Positions 35,300-43,698 of a DNA stretch of 64,000 nt are shown one piece after another. The position numbers and the translations under genes are program-made. Origin of the DNA: Pelosinus fermentans DSM 17108 (GTDB lineage: Bacteria > Bacillota > Negativicutes > DSM-13327). The stretch covers positions 1,182,001 through 1,246,000 of the forward strand of contig NZ_AKVN02000001.1 of assembly GCF_000271485.2 (NCBI RefSeq), written 5' to 3'. The first letter of the stretch is position 1; each line of letters opens with the position of its first letter. The notes under the pieces were generated by a model. It saw only the letters and a program-made list of their open reading frames with translations, made no database searches and was not told the DNA's origin.

Positions 35300-36181
35300 T
35301 TGTTTTTGCAGCAGATGGTTAACAGCATCACCTTAGGCAGTACCTATGCATTGATTGCTTTAGGCTACACCCTGATTTTTGGTGTATTAAATATTGTTAA
35401 TATGGCTCATGGTGAAATATTCATGTTTGGTGCCTTCATTGGTTTGATTTTGGCTACTAAATTCAAGATGAGTATCTTTAGTGCCTTGTTCGGGGCTATG
35501 ATTGCAGGAGCAGTGCTGGGCTATCTTATGGAGCGTGTGGCACTGAGACCGCTGCGCCGTCGTAAGGTTTCTGAATTAGCGCCGCTGATTAGTACGATTG
35601 GGGTATCCATTTTTCTTGAGAGCTTGGCACTTCGACTATTTGGACCACAAGCGCAATCTTTTCCATCCATTTATGCTGCACAACTATTTGAGGTGGGCGG
35701 ACTTAAAATTTCAGCGGTGCAGATTATTATTTTGGCCATTTCATTTGGGCTAATGGTTGCTTTGCGTTTCTGGCTGGCAAAAACACGATTGGGCAAATCC
35801 ATTCGTGCTACGGCTGAAAATATTGAAACGGCTAATCTGTTAGGTGTGGATACACAAAAAGTAATCGTGCTGACGGTTATGCTGGCATCGGCTCTGGGAG
35901 GAGGAGCTGGGGTACTTGTTGGGCTGGCCTTTAATGCAATCGAGCCAACCATGGGAATTACTATGGGATTCAAAGGGTTAGCAGTACTTATTTTGGGTGG
36001 TTTAGGCAATATTACCGGAGCAATGGTTGGCGGATTGCTCTTAGGCATCGCTGAAATATTCAGTGTAGCCTATGGGGTATCGTCGTACCGGGATGCTGTA
36101 GCTTTTGGTTTCATTATTTTACTGTTATTTTTGCGTCCTCAGGGGATTTTTGGCAGCAAAGAGCAGCAAGGAGGACGGTAG
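35300..36181 (+). CDS. livH: Branched-chain amino-acid ABC transporter permease LivH
   Basis: 293 residues, about eight helices, N-terminus MVNSITLGSTYALIALGYTLIFGVLNIVNMAHGE as in LivH, cytoplasmic loop GKSIRATAENIETANLLGVD contacting the ATPases, and NAIEPTMGITMGFKGLAVLILGGLGN. TTG start 7 nt after GGGGGAG. Heterodimer partner of LivM, whose gene begins 2 bp after the stop. Confidence 0.92.
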   Translation: MFLQQMVNSITLGSTYALIALGYTLIFGVLNIVNMAHGEIFMFGAFIGLILATKFKMSIFSALFGAMIAGAVLGYLMERVALRPLRRRKVSELAPLISTIGVSIFLESLALRLFGPQAQSFPSIYAAQLFEVGGLKISAVQIIILAISFGLMVALRFWLAKTRLGKSIRATAENIETANLLGVDTQKVIVLTVMLASALGGGAGVLVGLAFNAIEPTMGITMGFKGLAVLILGGLGNITGAMVGGLLLGIAEIFSVAYGVSSYRDAVAFGFIILLLFLRPQGIFGSKEQQGGR

Positions 36182-36183
36182 GC

Positions 36184-37164
36184 ATGGAGTTTTTATTAAA
36201 TCCGTATTATATGCAGCTCATAACTTTTATCATCATAAATGCCATTTTAGGCATTAGTATTTATCTAACGTTGTCTACTGGACAATTATCCTTGGGCAAT
36301 GCCGGTTTTATGAGCGTAGGAGCTTATACTTCAGCTCTTCTTACTTTAAAAACTGGAGTTCCTTTATATGCAGCGGTTCCTTTAGGCGGCGCCGCGGCTT
36401 GTCTATTGGCAGCAATCATCGGTATTCCCACCACTCGATTGCGGGGCATCTATCTGGCAATTGCGACTCTCGGGTTTGGCGAAGTAGTTAGGGTGATTAT
36501 TCTCAATCTTAAGATTACCAATGGTGCTTTAGGGCTTTCGTCAATTCCTTCTATGGGTGTAATGCTCAGTAAAGGGATTGCTGCTTTTGGGCTAGCAGGT
36601 GGTATTGGCGGAATCGGTGTACGGCAATTAGGCAGTATTGCTGTGATTCTCATTCTGGCTCTGATTTTAGGGTTCTTGATTTTTTTTGCCTTGCGTCTTA
36701 GCACTTCCCGTTTAGGCAGAGCATTTGCTGCAATTAAAGCGGATGAACATGCCGCAGAAGTTTCTGGTATTGATACCCGCTACTATAAATTATTAGCCTT
36801 TTTTATGGGGGCTTTTGTAGCTGGTATTGCTGGTGGTCTGGCAGCCCATATCACTTTTTATATTGGCCCGAAAGATTTTGCGTATCATCGGGCAGTAGAA
36901 ATATTATTGTTTGCTGTTCTCGGTGGCAGTGATGTGGTATGGGGACCAATTTTAGGAGCAGTACTTCTGACCGTATTGCCGGAAGTACTGCGGTTTGCCA
37001 CTGAGTATCGGGAGATGATCTATGGGGGAATACTAGTTTTGATGATGGCTTTTCGTCCCCAGGGACTTATTAGTGAAAGTACTCTTGCATTATGGCGGGC
37101 AAAGCTGACTCGTGGGTCTAAGGTTGCGGGCCAAGATGAGGTAACAAGGAGGACGACGCCATGA
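36184..37164 (+). CDS. livM: Branched-chain amino-acid ABC transporter permease LivM
   Basis: 326 residues. Typical LivM features: LSTGQLSLGNAGFMSVGAYTSAL near the N-terminus, RGIYLAIATLGFGEV, GRAFAAIKADEHAAEVSGID loop, and the C-terminal VVWGPILGAVLLTVLPEVLR ... YGGILVLMMAFRPQGL. ATG overlaps none; the next gene's ATG overlaps its TGA (ATGA at 37161), so translation is coupled. Confidence 0.93.
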   Translation: MEFLLNPYYMQLITFIIINAILGISIYLTLSTGQLSLGNAGFMSVGAYTSALLTLKTGVPLYAAVPLGGAAACLLAAIIGIPTTRLRGIYLAIATLGFGEVVRVIILNLKITNGALGLSSIPSMGVMLSKGIAAFGLAGGIGGIGVRQLGSIAVILILALILGFLIFFALRLSTSRLGRAFAAIKADEHAAEVSGIDTRYYKLLAFFMGAFVAGIAGGLAAHITFYIGPKDFAYHRAVEILLFAVLGGSDVVWGPILGAVLLTVLPEVLRFATEYREMIYGGILVLMMAFRPQGLISESTLALWRAKLTRGSKVAGQDEVTRRTTP

Positions 37165-37922
37165 CCTTACTACTTGAACAAGTCACGAAACAATTCGGTG
37201 GTTTGGCGGCTCTGACGGATGTGGGTTTTACGGTTAATCCAGGAGAAATAGTAGGAGTTATTGGACCGAATGGAGCAGGTAAAACCACATTGTTTAATCT
37301 CATTACGGGTGTACTGGCACCTAGCTCTGGCAGGATTATTTATCAAGAACAATCATTAGTCGATTTTAAACCACATAAGATTACAGAACTGGGGATTGCC
37401 AGAACCTTTCAAAATATTCGTCTGTTCGAGCATCTTACAGCCTTAGAAAATGTTGTAATTGGCGCACATTGCCGAATGAAGGCCGGATTGTGGCAGGGCA
37501 TATGGCGTACAGTTGCTCAGCGGCAAGAAGAAAAAAATATCCGCGAAAAGGCAAGAGAATTATTGAATTTAGTAGGAATTGGTGAAGATGAATTGTCTTT
37601 GGCAGGAGCCCTGCCCTATGGCAAACAGCGGCGTTTGGAGATTGCCAGGGCGTTAGCGTCCCAGCCGGATTTATTGTTACTTGATGAACCGGCTGCTGGA
37701 ATGAATGAGAGTGAAACCGATGATCTTCAGATATTGATAAAGAAAATTCAAGCATTGGGTAAAGCCGTTATTCTGATTGAGCATGATATGGGCTTGGTAA
37801 TGAATATTTGTGACAGACTGGTAGTATTGAATTTTGGCAAAAAAATTGCCGAGGGTATTCCAAAGATCATTCAGGATCATCCGGCAGTAATTGAGGCCTA
37901 TCTTGGCAAGGAGGAAGACTAA
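37161..37922 (+). CDS. livG: Branched-chain amino-acid ABC transporter ATPase LivG
   Basis: 253 residues. Walker A GPNGAGKTT, Q-loop RTFQNIRLFEHLTALENVVIG, signature LPYGKQRRLEIARAL, Walker B LLLLDEPAAGMN, switch His in LIEHDMGLVMNI; the C-terminal GIPKIIQDHPAVIEAYLG tail is typical of LivG. It forms the ATPase heterodimer with LivF. Confidence 0.93.
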   Translation: MTLLLEQVTKQFGGLAALTDVGFTVNPGEIVGVIGPNGAGKTTLFNLITGVLAPSSGRIIYQEQSLVDFKPHKITELGIARTFQNIRLFEHLTALENVVIGAHCRMKAGLWQGIWRTVAQRQEEKNIREKARELLNLVGIGEDELSLAGALPYGKQRRLEIARALASQPDLLLLDEPAAGMNESETDDLQILIKKIQALGKAVILIEHDMGLVMNICDRLVVLNFGKKIAEGIPKIIQDHPAVIEAYLGKEED

Positions 37923-37923
37923 T

Positions 37924-38631
37924 ATGTTACGGCTGCAACAGCTTGCCGCAGGATATGGCAATATTAAGGCATTGAAAAATATTGATCTTACTGTCCCTGC
38001 AGGGTCGATTGTTTCTTTAATTGGCGCGAATGGTGCCGGCAAGACGACGGTTATGAAGGTTATTATGGGATTGATTAAGCCAGAGTCGGGTCAGATTTTG
38101 TTCAAAGGTCAGAATATTAGTGGGGCAGCAACCCATAAAATCGTGAGTTTAGGACTTTCTCTAGTACCGGAAGGACGCAGCATACTGTCCCGAATGACGG
38201 TATTGGAAAATTTGGAGATGGGAGCTTGCCAGCGCAATGATAATGAAGTGCAGGCAGATTTACAGCGGATCTTTCAACGATTTCCCATACTGGAAGAGCG
38301 AAAATCCCAATTGGGAGGGACGCTTTCGGGTGGTCAGCAGCAAATGCTGGCGATTGGCAGAGCGTTGATGTCCAGACCCGAATTATTGCTGCTTGATGAA
38401 CCTTCAATGGGATTAGCACCGCTGGTAGTGGCGGACATTTTTAAGGTAATTCAGGAAATTAACCAAGAAGGAACTACGGTATTGCTTGTGGAACAAAATG
38501 TAAGGCAGGCATTAAAGATTGCCAAGTACGCCTATGTATTAGAAACGGGACGCATAAGTCTTCATGGCCAGGCGGTTGATATTGCTAAAGATTCACGGGT
38601 TATGGAAGCCTATTTAGGCGGCAAAAAATAA
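37924..38631 (+). CDS. livF: Branched-chain amino-acid ABC transporter ATPase LivF
   Basis: 235 residues from ATG 37924 (ribosome site GGAGG inside the end of livG). Walker A GANGAGKTT, VPEGRSILSRMTVLENLEMG as in LivF, signature LSGGQQQMLAIGRALM, Walker B LLLLDEPSMGLAP, switch segment LLVEQNVRQAL. Last gene of the liv operon; a MITE-like element follows 7 bp after its stop. Confidence 0.93.
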   Translation: MLRLQQLAAGYGNIKALKNIDLTVPAGSIVSLIGANGAGKTTVMKVIMGLIKPESGQILFKGQNISGAATHKIVSLGLSLVPEGRSILSRMTVLENLEMGACQRNDNEVQADLQRIFQRFPILEERKSQLGGTLSGGQQQMLAIGRALMSRPELLLLDEPSMGLAPLVVADIFKVIQEINQEGTTVLLVEQNVRQALKIAKYAYVLETGRISLHGQAVDIAKDSRVMEAYLGGKK

Positions 38632-38638
38632 ATGATTA

Positions 38639-38774
38639 GCAGTCTCTGGGGAAGTCTCATTTAGGACGGCAAAGGATGAGCATAACTAACGCTTCAACTT
38701 TCTACTACCTACGCTTATAGTTATGCTCATCCTTGGCCCGTTTGTGGCTATAGATAGTTTTCGAAAGAGACTGC
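38639..38774. repeat. MITE-like ~140-bp element, copy 2
   Basis: Perfect 9-bp terminal inverted repeats GCAGTCTCT / AGAGACTGC, flanked by ATTA on each side (38635-38638, 38775-38778). Internal long inverted repeat with GGATGAGCATAACTA / TAGTTATGCTCATCC. No ORF. Nearly the same sequence as 16758-16898. Sits between livF and ilvE. Confidence 0.8.
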
Positions 38775-38799
38775 ATTAGAATGAGGAGGAACTGTAGGG

Positions 38800-39714
38800 A
38801 TGGAAAATATGTATGTTTTTTATGAGGGAAAGATTGTTTTGGAGAGGGAAGTACATATCAGTGTACGCTGTAAAGGATTTAACTATGGGCTCGGTTGTTT
38901 TGAAGGAATACGGGCTTATTGGGATGAGACTGAAAAACAGCTGTATGTATTTCGGCTGAGAGAGCATTATGAACGTCTTCTGCAATCTTGCAAAGTGTTG
39001 TATATTAATATTCCTTATACGGTAGATGAGCTATGCCAAGCTACGATTGAATTGCTTAAGAAAAATAATCTTCAGACGACAACCTATATCAGGCCAGTTG
39101 CATTTAAAGGCTCCAATCATGTTGCTCCTAGCTTATTAGATGATGATAACCGAATTGTGATCTATTGTCAGCCGATGGGTAACTTTACGGGCAAAGATGA
39201 GCTTCGGGCCGCATTTACTTCCTGGGAACGCTTAGGGGATAACATGCTGCCGCCTCGCACTAAGCCTACAGCCGCTTATCTTAATTCGGCTCTGGCTTCT
39301 TTAGAAGTAGTGAGCAAAGGGTATGATGAGGCTTTATTTTTAACACGCAATGGTCATGTTTGTGAAGGTCCGGGGGAAAATGTATTTATGGTTCGCAATG
39401 GGAAAATAATTACTCCACCTCCATCTGACAATATTCTTGAAGGTATTACCAGAGATACAGTCATGCGTTTGGCACGCCAGGAGCTTGGCATTGAAGTGAT
39501 TGAGCGCAGTATTACCAGAACGGAATTATATGCAGCGGATGAAGTTTTCTTCAGCGGTACAGCGATGGAAGTGGTGGCTGTTGTTGAAGTGGATGACCGA
39601 AAAATTGGCAATGGTCATCAAGGCCCTGTGTGCCGTAAACTCAAGGAATTATTTTTTCAGGTTGCTACGTCCAAAATAAAGACATATTCGGATTTTTGCA
39701 CACCTGTATATTAA
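38800..39714 (+). CDS. ilvE: Branched-chain amino-acid aminotransferase
   Basis: 304 residues, PLP fold type IV. Transaminates Leu, Ile and Val with 2-oxoglutarate. Motifs: FNYGLGCFEGIRAYW, RPVAFKG, PRTKPTAAYLNSALA with the PLP Lys (about residue 155), EGPGENVFMVRNG and GITRDTVMRLARQELG, and FFSGTAMEVVAVVEVD. Follows the Leu/Ile/Val importer, separated only by the inserted repeat, so it may once have been (or still be) read from the T-box operon. ATG 38800 follows GAGGAAC. Confidence 0.92.
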   Translation: MENMYVFYEGKIVLEREVHISVRCKGFNYGLGCFEGIRAYWDETEKQLYVFRLREHYERLLQSCKVLYINIPYTVDELCQATIELLKKNNLQTTTYIRPVAFKGSNHVAPSLLDDDNRIVIYCQPMGNFTGKDELRAAFTSWERLGDNMLPPRTKPTAAYLNSALASLEVVSKGYDEALFLTRNGHVCEGPGENVFMVRNGKIITPPPSDNILEGITRDTVMRLARQELGIEVIERSITRTELYAADEVFFSGTAMEVVAVVEVDDRKIGNGHQGPVCRKLKELFFQVATSKIKTYSDFCTPVY

Positions 39715-39732
39715 AAGTTTTGTAAAATATGG

Positions 39733-39803
39733 ATTACAGAGGCACAACGCTGTATTGACGGCGTTGTGTCTATTCTTTGTAATCTTTACGTTTTCACAGT
39801 TCA
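39733..39803. repeat. Dispersed palindromic repeat, degenerate copy 5
   Basis: ATTACAGAGGCACAACGC ... GCGTTGTGTC..TCTTTGTAAT..CACAGTTCAA: recognisable arms but eroded, with an inner hairpin CACAACGCtgtattgacgGCGTTGTG. Follows ilvE and may end its transcript. Confidence 0.5.
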
Positions 39804-39884
39804 ATTTTTTTGTTTTTTTAAGGGATACATAGAGGGTTTCTAAAAAAGATCCTTGCTTGGAGGACTTTAGTCCTTAAGTTTTAC

Positions 39885-39913
39885 TTGACTTAATAATAAT
39901 AAGGCAATACAAT
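39885..39913 (+). promoter_or_regulatory. Promoter of the riboswitch-controlled GGDEF-EAL gene
   Basis: TTGACT (39885-39890) and TACAAT (39908-39913), 17-bp spacer, about 40 bp before the aptamer. Confidence 0.7.
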
Positions 39914-39947
39914 TATATGTATAATTTGACAAAAATTTCAAAGTTAA

Positions 39948-40025
39948 TATTGGGCAAACTTACTGAAAGGTAAGGACGCAAAGCCGTGGGTCTAAGGAAT
40001 TGTCTATGACTGCCAGGTTGCGAAT
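39948..40025 (+). ncRNA. c-di-GMP-I (GEMM) riboswitch aptamer
   Basis: The ordered GEMM signatures are all present: GGCAAAC, the GAAA tetraloop stem (TTACtGAAAgGTAA), GGACGCAAAGCC, GGTCTAA and the tetraloop-receptor side CCAGGTTGC. A terminator follows and the downstream gene turns over c-di-GMP, so ligand feedback is likely. Specificity for c-di-GMP rather than 3',3'-cGAMP (GEMM-Ib) cannot be settled by eye. Confidence 0.9.
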
Positions 40026-40050
40026 ATAATTACAATGTAATTATTAAATT

Positions 40051-40083
40051 GGCACCCGCTTTCTGTAGCTGGTGCTTTATTTC
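40051..40083 (+). terminator. Expression-platform terminator of the riboswitch
   Basis: GCACCcGCT / AGCtGGTGC stem followed by TTTATTTC, 25 nt after the aptamer. An overlapping ATAATTAC / GTAATTAT hairpin (40026-40044) may compete. The tail overlaps half a dispersed repeat (TCTCTGTGTCCTTTGTGG). Confidence 0.7.
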
Positions 40084-40093
40084 GTATTCTTTA

Positions 40094-40115
40094 TTCTCTG
40101 TGTCCTTTGTGGTTC
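40094..40115. repeat. Dispersed palindromic repeat, partial copy 6 (right half)
   Basis: Right arm only, TCTCTGTGTCCTTTGTGGTT, just after the riboswitch terminator. Confidence 0.5.
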
Positions 40116-40168
40116 TCATCGTAGAGCCAAAAGAATTACTAATTACCGGGAAATAGGAGATGATATAG

Positions 40169-41932
40169 TTGACCCTGCGATCCAAAATAACAATGCTAGT
40201 GATCGTAACCTTTGGTCTATTTATTTTTTGTGTATATGCTTCCTTACATTATTCATTGGATCAGCAATTTGAGGAAAAACAAATCTTTATTAAAAATTCA
40301 GCTACTGGTAGGTATGAAAATCTTGCTCTTACTATGCCTTTCTTAGAGGAGCAGCATTTACACCTAGTAGGTCGAAAAAGTATTTATTATGGAGCTATTT
40401 TGATATTGTGCAGTGGTTTGATTTTTAGTTTTCTGTTACCGATGATATTAGAAAAAATATTATTTCGTCGTTTGTATTCATTAATTAGGAGTATCGTCTA
40501 TATAACCAAGACCCAGGATCTGTCATCAACTCTATGTGTATCAGGAACGGATGAGATTGCTATTTTGGCAGGAGAAATGAATGAGATGCTGCTCGCTCTG
40601 TCCAATGAAAAAATGTTGAGGCAGCAAGCCTTGCAAGAAGTGCAGGAGCTTAATAGAAATCTGGAAGAGCGGGTACAAGAAAAGGCAGTACAGCTGCAAA
40701 AACAGATGTATACGGATCAACTTACGACAACTCCCAACCGGCTGCAGCTGAATGAAGATATGAAAGATGCAAGAGAGCCTCATTTAGCAATTATTAATGT
40801 AGAACAATTTCGCACGATCAATGAGTTTTACGGCTATCAGGCAGGAGATGATTTATTGCTGGAACTGGCAGAACGTCTGATAAAGCTGATAGAACCATAT
40901 CACTATAAATTATACCGTTTAGCAGGTGATGAATATGCCATCCTGGCTAATGAGGGAAATGAGAAGGACTTTAGTGATTGGATGCTGAATATTCATAATG
41001 TAATTGAAAAGGTGCCTTTTAAAATTCATGGTCATAGTTCATATCTTTTTGTTACTATCGGTATTGCAATTACGAAAGATAAACCTTTAGAAAAAGCACA
41101 AATGGCTTTGGAATACGCCAGGCAATACTGTCTGCCGCTAAAAGTGTATCATGATGATTTGCCTATGAAGGAGACTCATCGCAATAATCTTCATTGGATA
41201 CATGAAGTGCAAGATGCAATACAGGAAGATCGGGTCATGGTATATTATCAGCCGATCATGAATACTCTTACTTTTGAAATTAGTAAATATGAAGTATTGG
41301 TTCGTCTGCTTGGCCGAGATGGGCAGGTGATTTCACCTGGAACATTCTTGCCTATTATTAAGAAAACTAAGCTGTATCCACGTCTGACAGAAGTGGTTTT
41401 AGAAAAATCTTTTACTCACTTCGCAGACAAAGATGTTGATTTTTCCATCAATCTAAGTGCAGCGGATATATTAGACCATGGAGTACAAGAGTTAATTGGA
41501 GAATTATTGGAAGACTCTTGCATCGCGAAAAGAGTCACTTTTGAATTTGTTGAATCAGAAGAATTTAAGAACCCAGAGGATTTATCTTTTTTTATCAAAA
41601 AAATAAAAGCATTTGGTGCCAAAATAGCAATTGACGATTTTGGCAGCGGTTACTCAAATTTTGCTTATATTCTTAATATGGGAGCTCATTATATTAAAAT
41701 TGATGGCTCATTAATTAGTGAAATTGGAACAAATCCTGCAATGGTCGCCATTGTTGAAAGCATCGTGTATTTTGCCAAGCAGCTTGGTATTCGAACCATT
41801 GCTGAATACGTTAGTTCCGAGTCTGTTTTTCTAGAAGCCAAAAGAATTGGTTTGGATTATGTACAAGGTTACTATATAGGAAAACCAAGCCCTATTTTAG
41901 TAGAGGAAAACAAGTTCTGCTGTATTCATTAG
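40169..41932 (+). CDS. GGDEF-EAL c-di-GMP signalling protein under riboswitch control
   Basis: 587 residues, TTG start with GGAG 9 nt before. Two N-terminal membrane helices (~5-28 and ~72-95) flank a short (~45-residue) outer loop, then a HAMP-like segment and coiled coil (~100-180). The GGDEF domain has AGDEY at its active site (about residues 251-255), probably weak or inactive. The EAL domain keeps the catalytic pattern: YEVLVR in place of EALLR, NLSA, FEFVESE, IAIDDFGSGYSNF, KIDGSLI, QGYYIGKP. A phosphodiesterase role (c-di-GMP to pGpG) is likeliest. Its own riboswitch would tie its level to c-di-GMP. Confidence 0.88.
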   Translation: MTLRSKITMLVIVTFGLFIFCVYASLHYSLDQQFEEKQIFIKNSATGRYENLALTMPFLEEQHLHLVGRKSIYYGAILILCSGLIFSFLLPMILEKILFRRLYSLIRSIVYITKTQDLSSTLCVSGTDEIAILAGEMNEMLLALSNEKMLRQQALQEVQELNRNLEERVQEKAVQLQKQMYTDQLTTTPNRLQLNEDMKDAREPHLAIINVEQFRTINEFYGYQAGDDLLLELAERLIKLIEPYHYKLYRLAGDEYAILANEGNEKDFSDWMLNIHNVIEKVPFKIHGHSSYLFVTIGIAITKDKPLEKAQMALEYARQYCLPLKVYHDDLPMKETHRNNLHWIHEVQDAIQEDRVMVYYQPIMNTLTFEISKYEVLVRLLGRDGQVISPGTFLPIIKKTKLYPRLTEVVLEKSFTHFADKDVDFSINLSAADILDHGVQELIGELLEDSCIAKRVTFEFVESEEFKNPEDLSFFIKKIKAFGAKIAIDDFGSGYSNFAYILNMGAHYIKIDGSLISEIGTNPAMVAIVESIVYFAKQLGIRTIAEYVSSESVFLEAKRIGLDYVQGYYIGKPSPILVEENKFCCIH

Positions 41933-41970
41933 GAGTCAGTTAAGTAATTTGCTAAAAATGATAAAGGATA

Positions 41971-42042
41971 ATGGATTTCTCATATAATCACGTTCTCTAA
42001 TCGGCAGAGGTGATTATATAAGAAATCCATTTTTGTTTTTTT
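41971..42042 (+). terminator. Intrinsic terminator after the GGDEF-EAL gene
   Basis: Long stem ATGGATTTCT.ATATAATCAC / GTGATTATATaAGAAATCCAT followed by TTTTGTTTTTTT. Confidence 0.85.
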
Positions 42043-42142
42043 ATAGCCTGTAAACTAGTTTTAGTGATTTGTAATATTTATCCTATGTGGTGGCAATAAT
42101 AAAGACAGAACGCTAAGGATAAATAAGGATGTGATGATAACA

Positions 42143-42247
42143 ATGAATGAAACAGAGGAAAGCTGGAAAGAAAGTCCAATCGTGATTTTTGCAGGTGTGT
42201 TAGTAGTATATACAGTTAGCCACTCCATCATGGTATTATTTAGTTAA
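42143..42247 (+). CDS. Tiny membrane protein (34 residues), hypothetical
   Basis: ATG 42143 opens a 34-residue frame: a charged N-terminus (MNETEESWKESP) and one hydrophobic helix (IVIFAGVLVVYTVSHSIMVLF). The upstream sequence (AAGGATGTGATGATAAC) holds only a weak, distant ribosome site. In the same frame, after two stops, a further hydrophobic stretch (IGFFVFAARFVMVLTIYYL, to about 42335) could be a second tiny ORF or the rest of a broken gene. Function unknown. Confidence 0.45.
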   Translation: MNETEESWKESPIVIFAGVLVVYTVSHSIMVLFS

Positions 42248-42362
42248 TAAGAGAATTTGATATGGATTGGGTTTTTCGTATTTGCTGCACGATTTGTGAT
42301 GGTATTGACAATTTATTATCTGCGATGTTATCCTTAAAGCATGAGAATTGTAGGTGAATTCT

Positions 42363-42704
42363 ATGTTTGGATCTAATACCATTTGCATTGTGGGTGATGC
42401 CAAGTCACCGCAGAATGACGCAGTAACTCATCAATATGGACGTTTTTCCATTTGTTTCGTAGTAGATAAAGACTCTGGAAACATTATTACGTGCAGCAGT
42501 ACATTTGCAATCAGTCTAACGAACGATTTTATTACCACCATTTTTAATAATAAGAGTTTAACAACGGATAGTGAGATCATTCGCACAGAAGTGGAAAATC
42601 GCTATTTTGGGGCTTCTCAGAAAGCGATTATTGTAGCATTTAAAGATGCTCAAAAAAAATATAACAGTATAAAAAAAGGCATTCATGTACAAATGACAGA
42701 GTAG
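42363..42704 (+). CDS. DUF3870 family protein
   Basis: 113 residues from ATG 42363 (AGGTGA 5 nt upstream; GTG 42354 is an alternative lying in that site). Matches the short Firmicute family annotated DUF3870: VGDAKSPQNDAVTHQYGRFSICFVVDKDSG, IITCSSTFAISLTNDFI, EVENRYFGASQKAIIVAFKDA. Soluble, no membrane helix; function unknown. Followed by a strong terminator. Confidence 0.8.
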   Translation: MFGSNTICIVGDAKSPQNDAVTHQYGRFSICFVVDKDSGNIITCSSTFAISLTNDFITTIFNNKSLTTDSEIIRTEVENRYFGASQKAIIVAFKDAQKKYNSIKKGIHVQMTE

Positions 42705-42757
42705 TGATACTCTCAAAAAAATATGTGGCTGTTTCATTTATTACTAACGTAAATGAA

Positions 42758-42806
42758 ATCCAGCAAAGCAATCCTTTTATCAGGATTGCTTTGCTGGATT
42801 TTTTTA
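42758..42806 (+). terminator. Strong intrinsic terminator
   Basis: Perfect 17-bp stem ATCCAGCAAAGCAATCC / GGATTGCTTTGCTGGAT, 8-nt loop, then TTTTTTT. Separates DUF3870 from murI. Confidence 0.92.
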
Positions 42807-42826
42807 TTTAATAAGGAGGAGATATC

Positions 42827-43639
42827 ATGAAAAGAAGTTTGCCAATTGGAATATTTGATTCAGGTATTGGTGGTCTTAGTGTTTACAAGCAAATAAAGAA
42901 GGTATTGCCAAATGAGGATATCATCTACTTTGGCGATACGGCGCGTGCTCCGTACGGCCCTCGAAATCCATGGCAAATACGAGAATTCGTGAATCAAATG
43001 CTGTCTTTTTTTGATCGCTGTAATATAAAAATAGCTGTAAGTGCCTGTAATACCATTACTGTACTGGGATTGGAGGATTTTCAGAAGAATCATGACTTTA
43101 AAATAATAGGAATGAGCACAGGAGCACAGCAAGCGATAGCTGCCAGCGTCAATAAACGTATCGGCGTTATTGGAACAGAGGTGACAATTCGTAGTGGGAT
43201 GCACCACAAAAACTTGTTAGCATTAAGACCGGAGAGTAAGGTGTACGCTCAGACTTGCCCTAAATTTGCACCTCTCATTGAACAAGGAAAGTTAACTGGT
43301 ATAGAAATACAAGATGCAATTGATGAATACTTAACTCCCTTAAAAAAAGAGAAAATAGATACGTTATTATTAGCTTGCACTCATTATCCGTATATAAGCG
43401 GGTTCATAAAAGAATTCATGGGAGATCAAGTGAAGGTAATTGATCCAGCAGAAGAAACGGCTAATCAAATTAGGAATGCCCTTAGCAATGCTGGGATTTT
43501 AAATGACAATGGCAAATTAGGAATAGGGAGGTTATATTTTTCAGGGCAGGCGCAGCAGATACGCAGGATTGCCGGGAATATTATGGACACTTCAAAATGC
43601 TTGTTTTTAGAAAGAAATTTGGAAGGAATAGTTTCATAA
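42827..43639 (+). CDS. murI: Glutamate racemase
   Basis: 270 residues. Interconverts L- and D-glutamate for peptidoglycan. The two catalytic Cys are in SACNTIT (Cys74) and LLACTHYPY (about Cys187); N-terminal GIFDSGIGGLSV and FGDTARAPYGPR are diagnostic. ATG 42827 follows AAGGAGGAG. Stands alone between terminators, convergent with the Fur-family gene. Confidence 0.93.
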   Translation: MKRSLPIGIFDSGIGGLSVYKQIKKVLPNEDIIYFGDTARAPYGPRNPWQIREFVNQMLSFFDRCNIKIAVSACNTITVLGLEDFQKNHDFKIIGMSTGAQQAIAASVNKRIGVIGTEVTIRSGMHHKNLLALRPESKVYAQTCPKFAPLIEQGKLTGIEIQDAIDEYLTPLKKEKIDTLLLACTHYPYISGFIKEFMGDQVKVIDPAEETANQIRNALSNAGILNDNGKLGIGRLYFSGQAQQIRRIAGNIMDTSKCLFLERNLEGIVS

Positions 43640-43656
43640 AAAGGATATTAGATAAT

Positions 43657-43697
43657 AAAAGATAAGAACCTGTAATTTTCGCGGGTTCTTATCTTTT
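43657..43697. terminator. Bidirectional intrinsic terminator
   Basis: AAAAGATAAGAACC / GGGTTCTTATCTTTT stem between the convergent murI and Fur-family genes. Confidence 0.88.
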
Positions 43698-43698
43698 A

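Noticed and set aside
42262-42357. 31-residue Cys-containing ORF (MDWVFRICCTICDG) between the tiny ORF and DUF3870
   Set aside because: No ribosome site and it competes with the hydrophobic frame on the same strand; unsupported.
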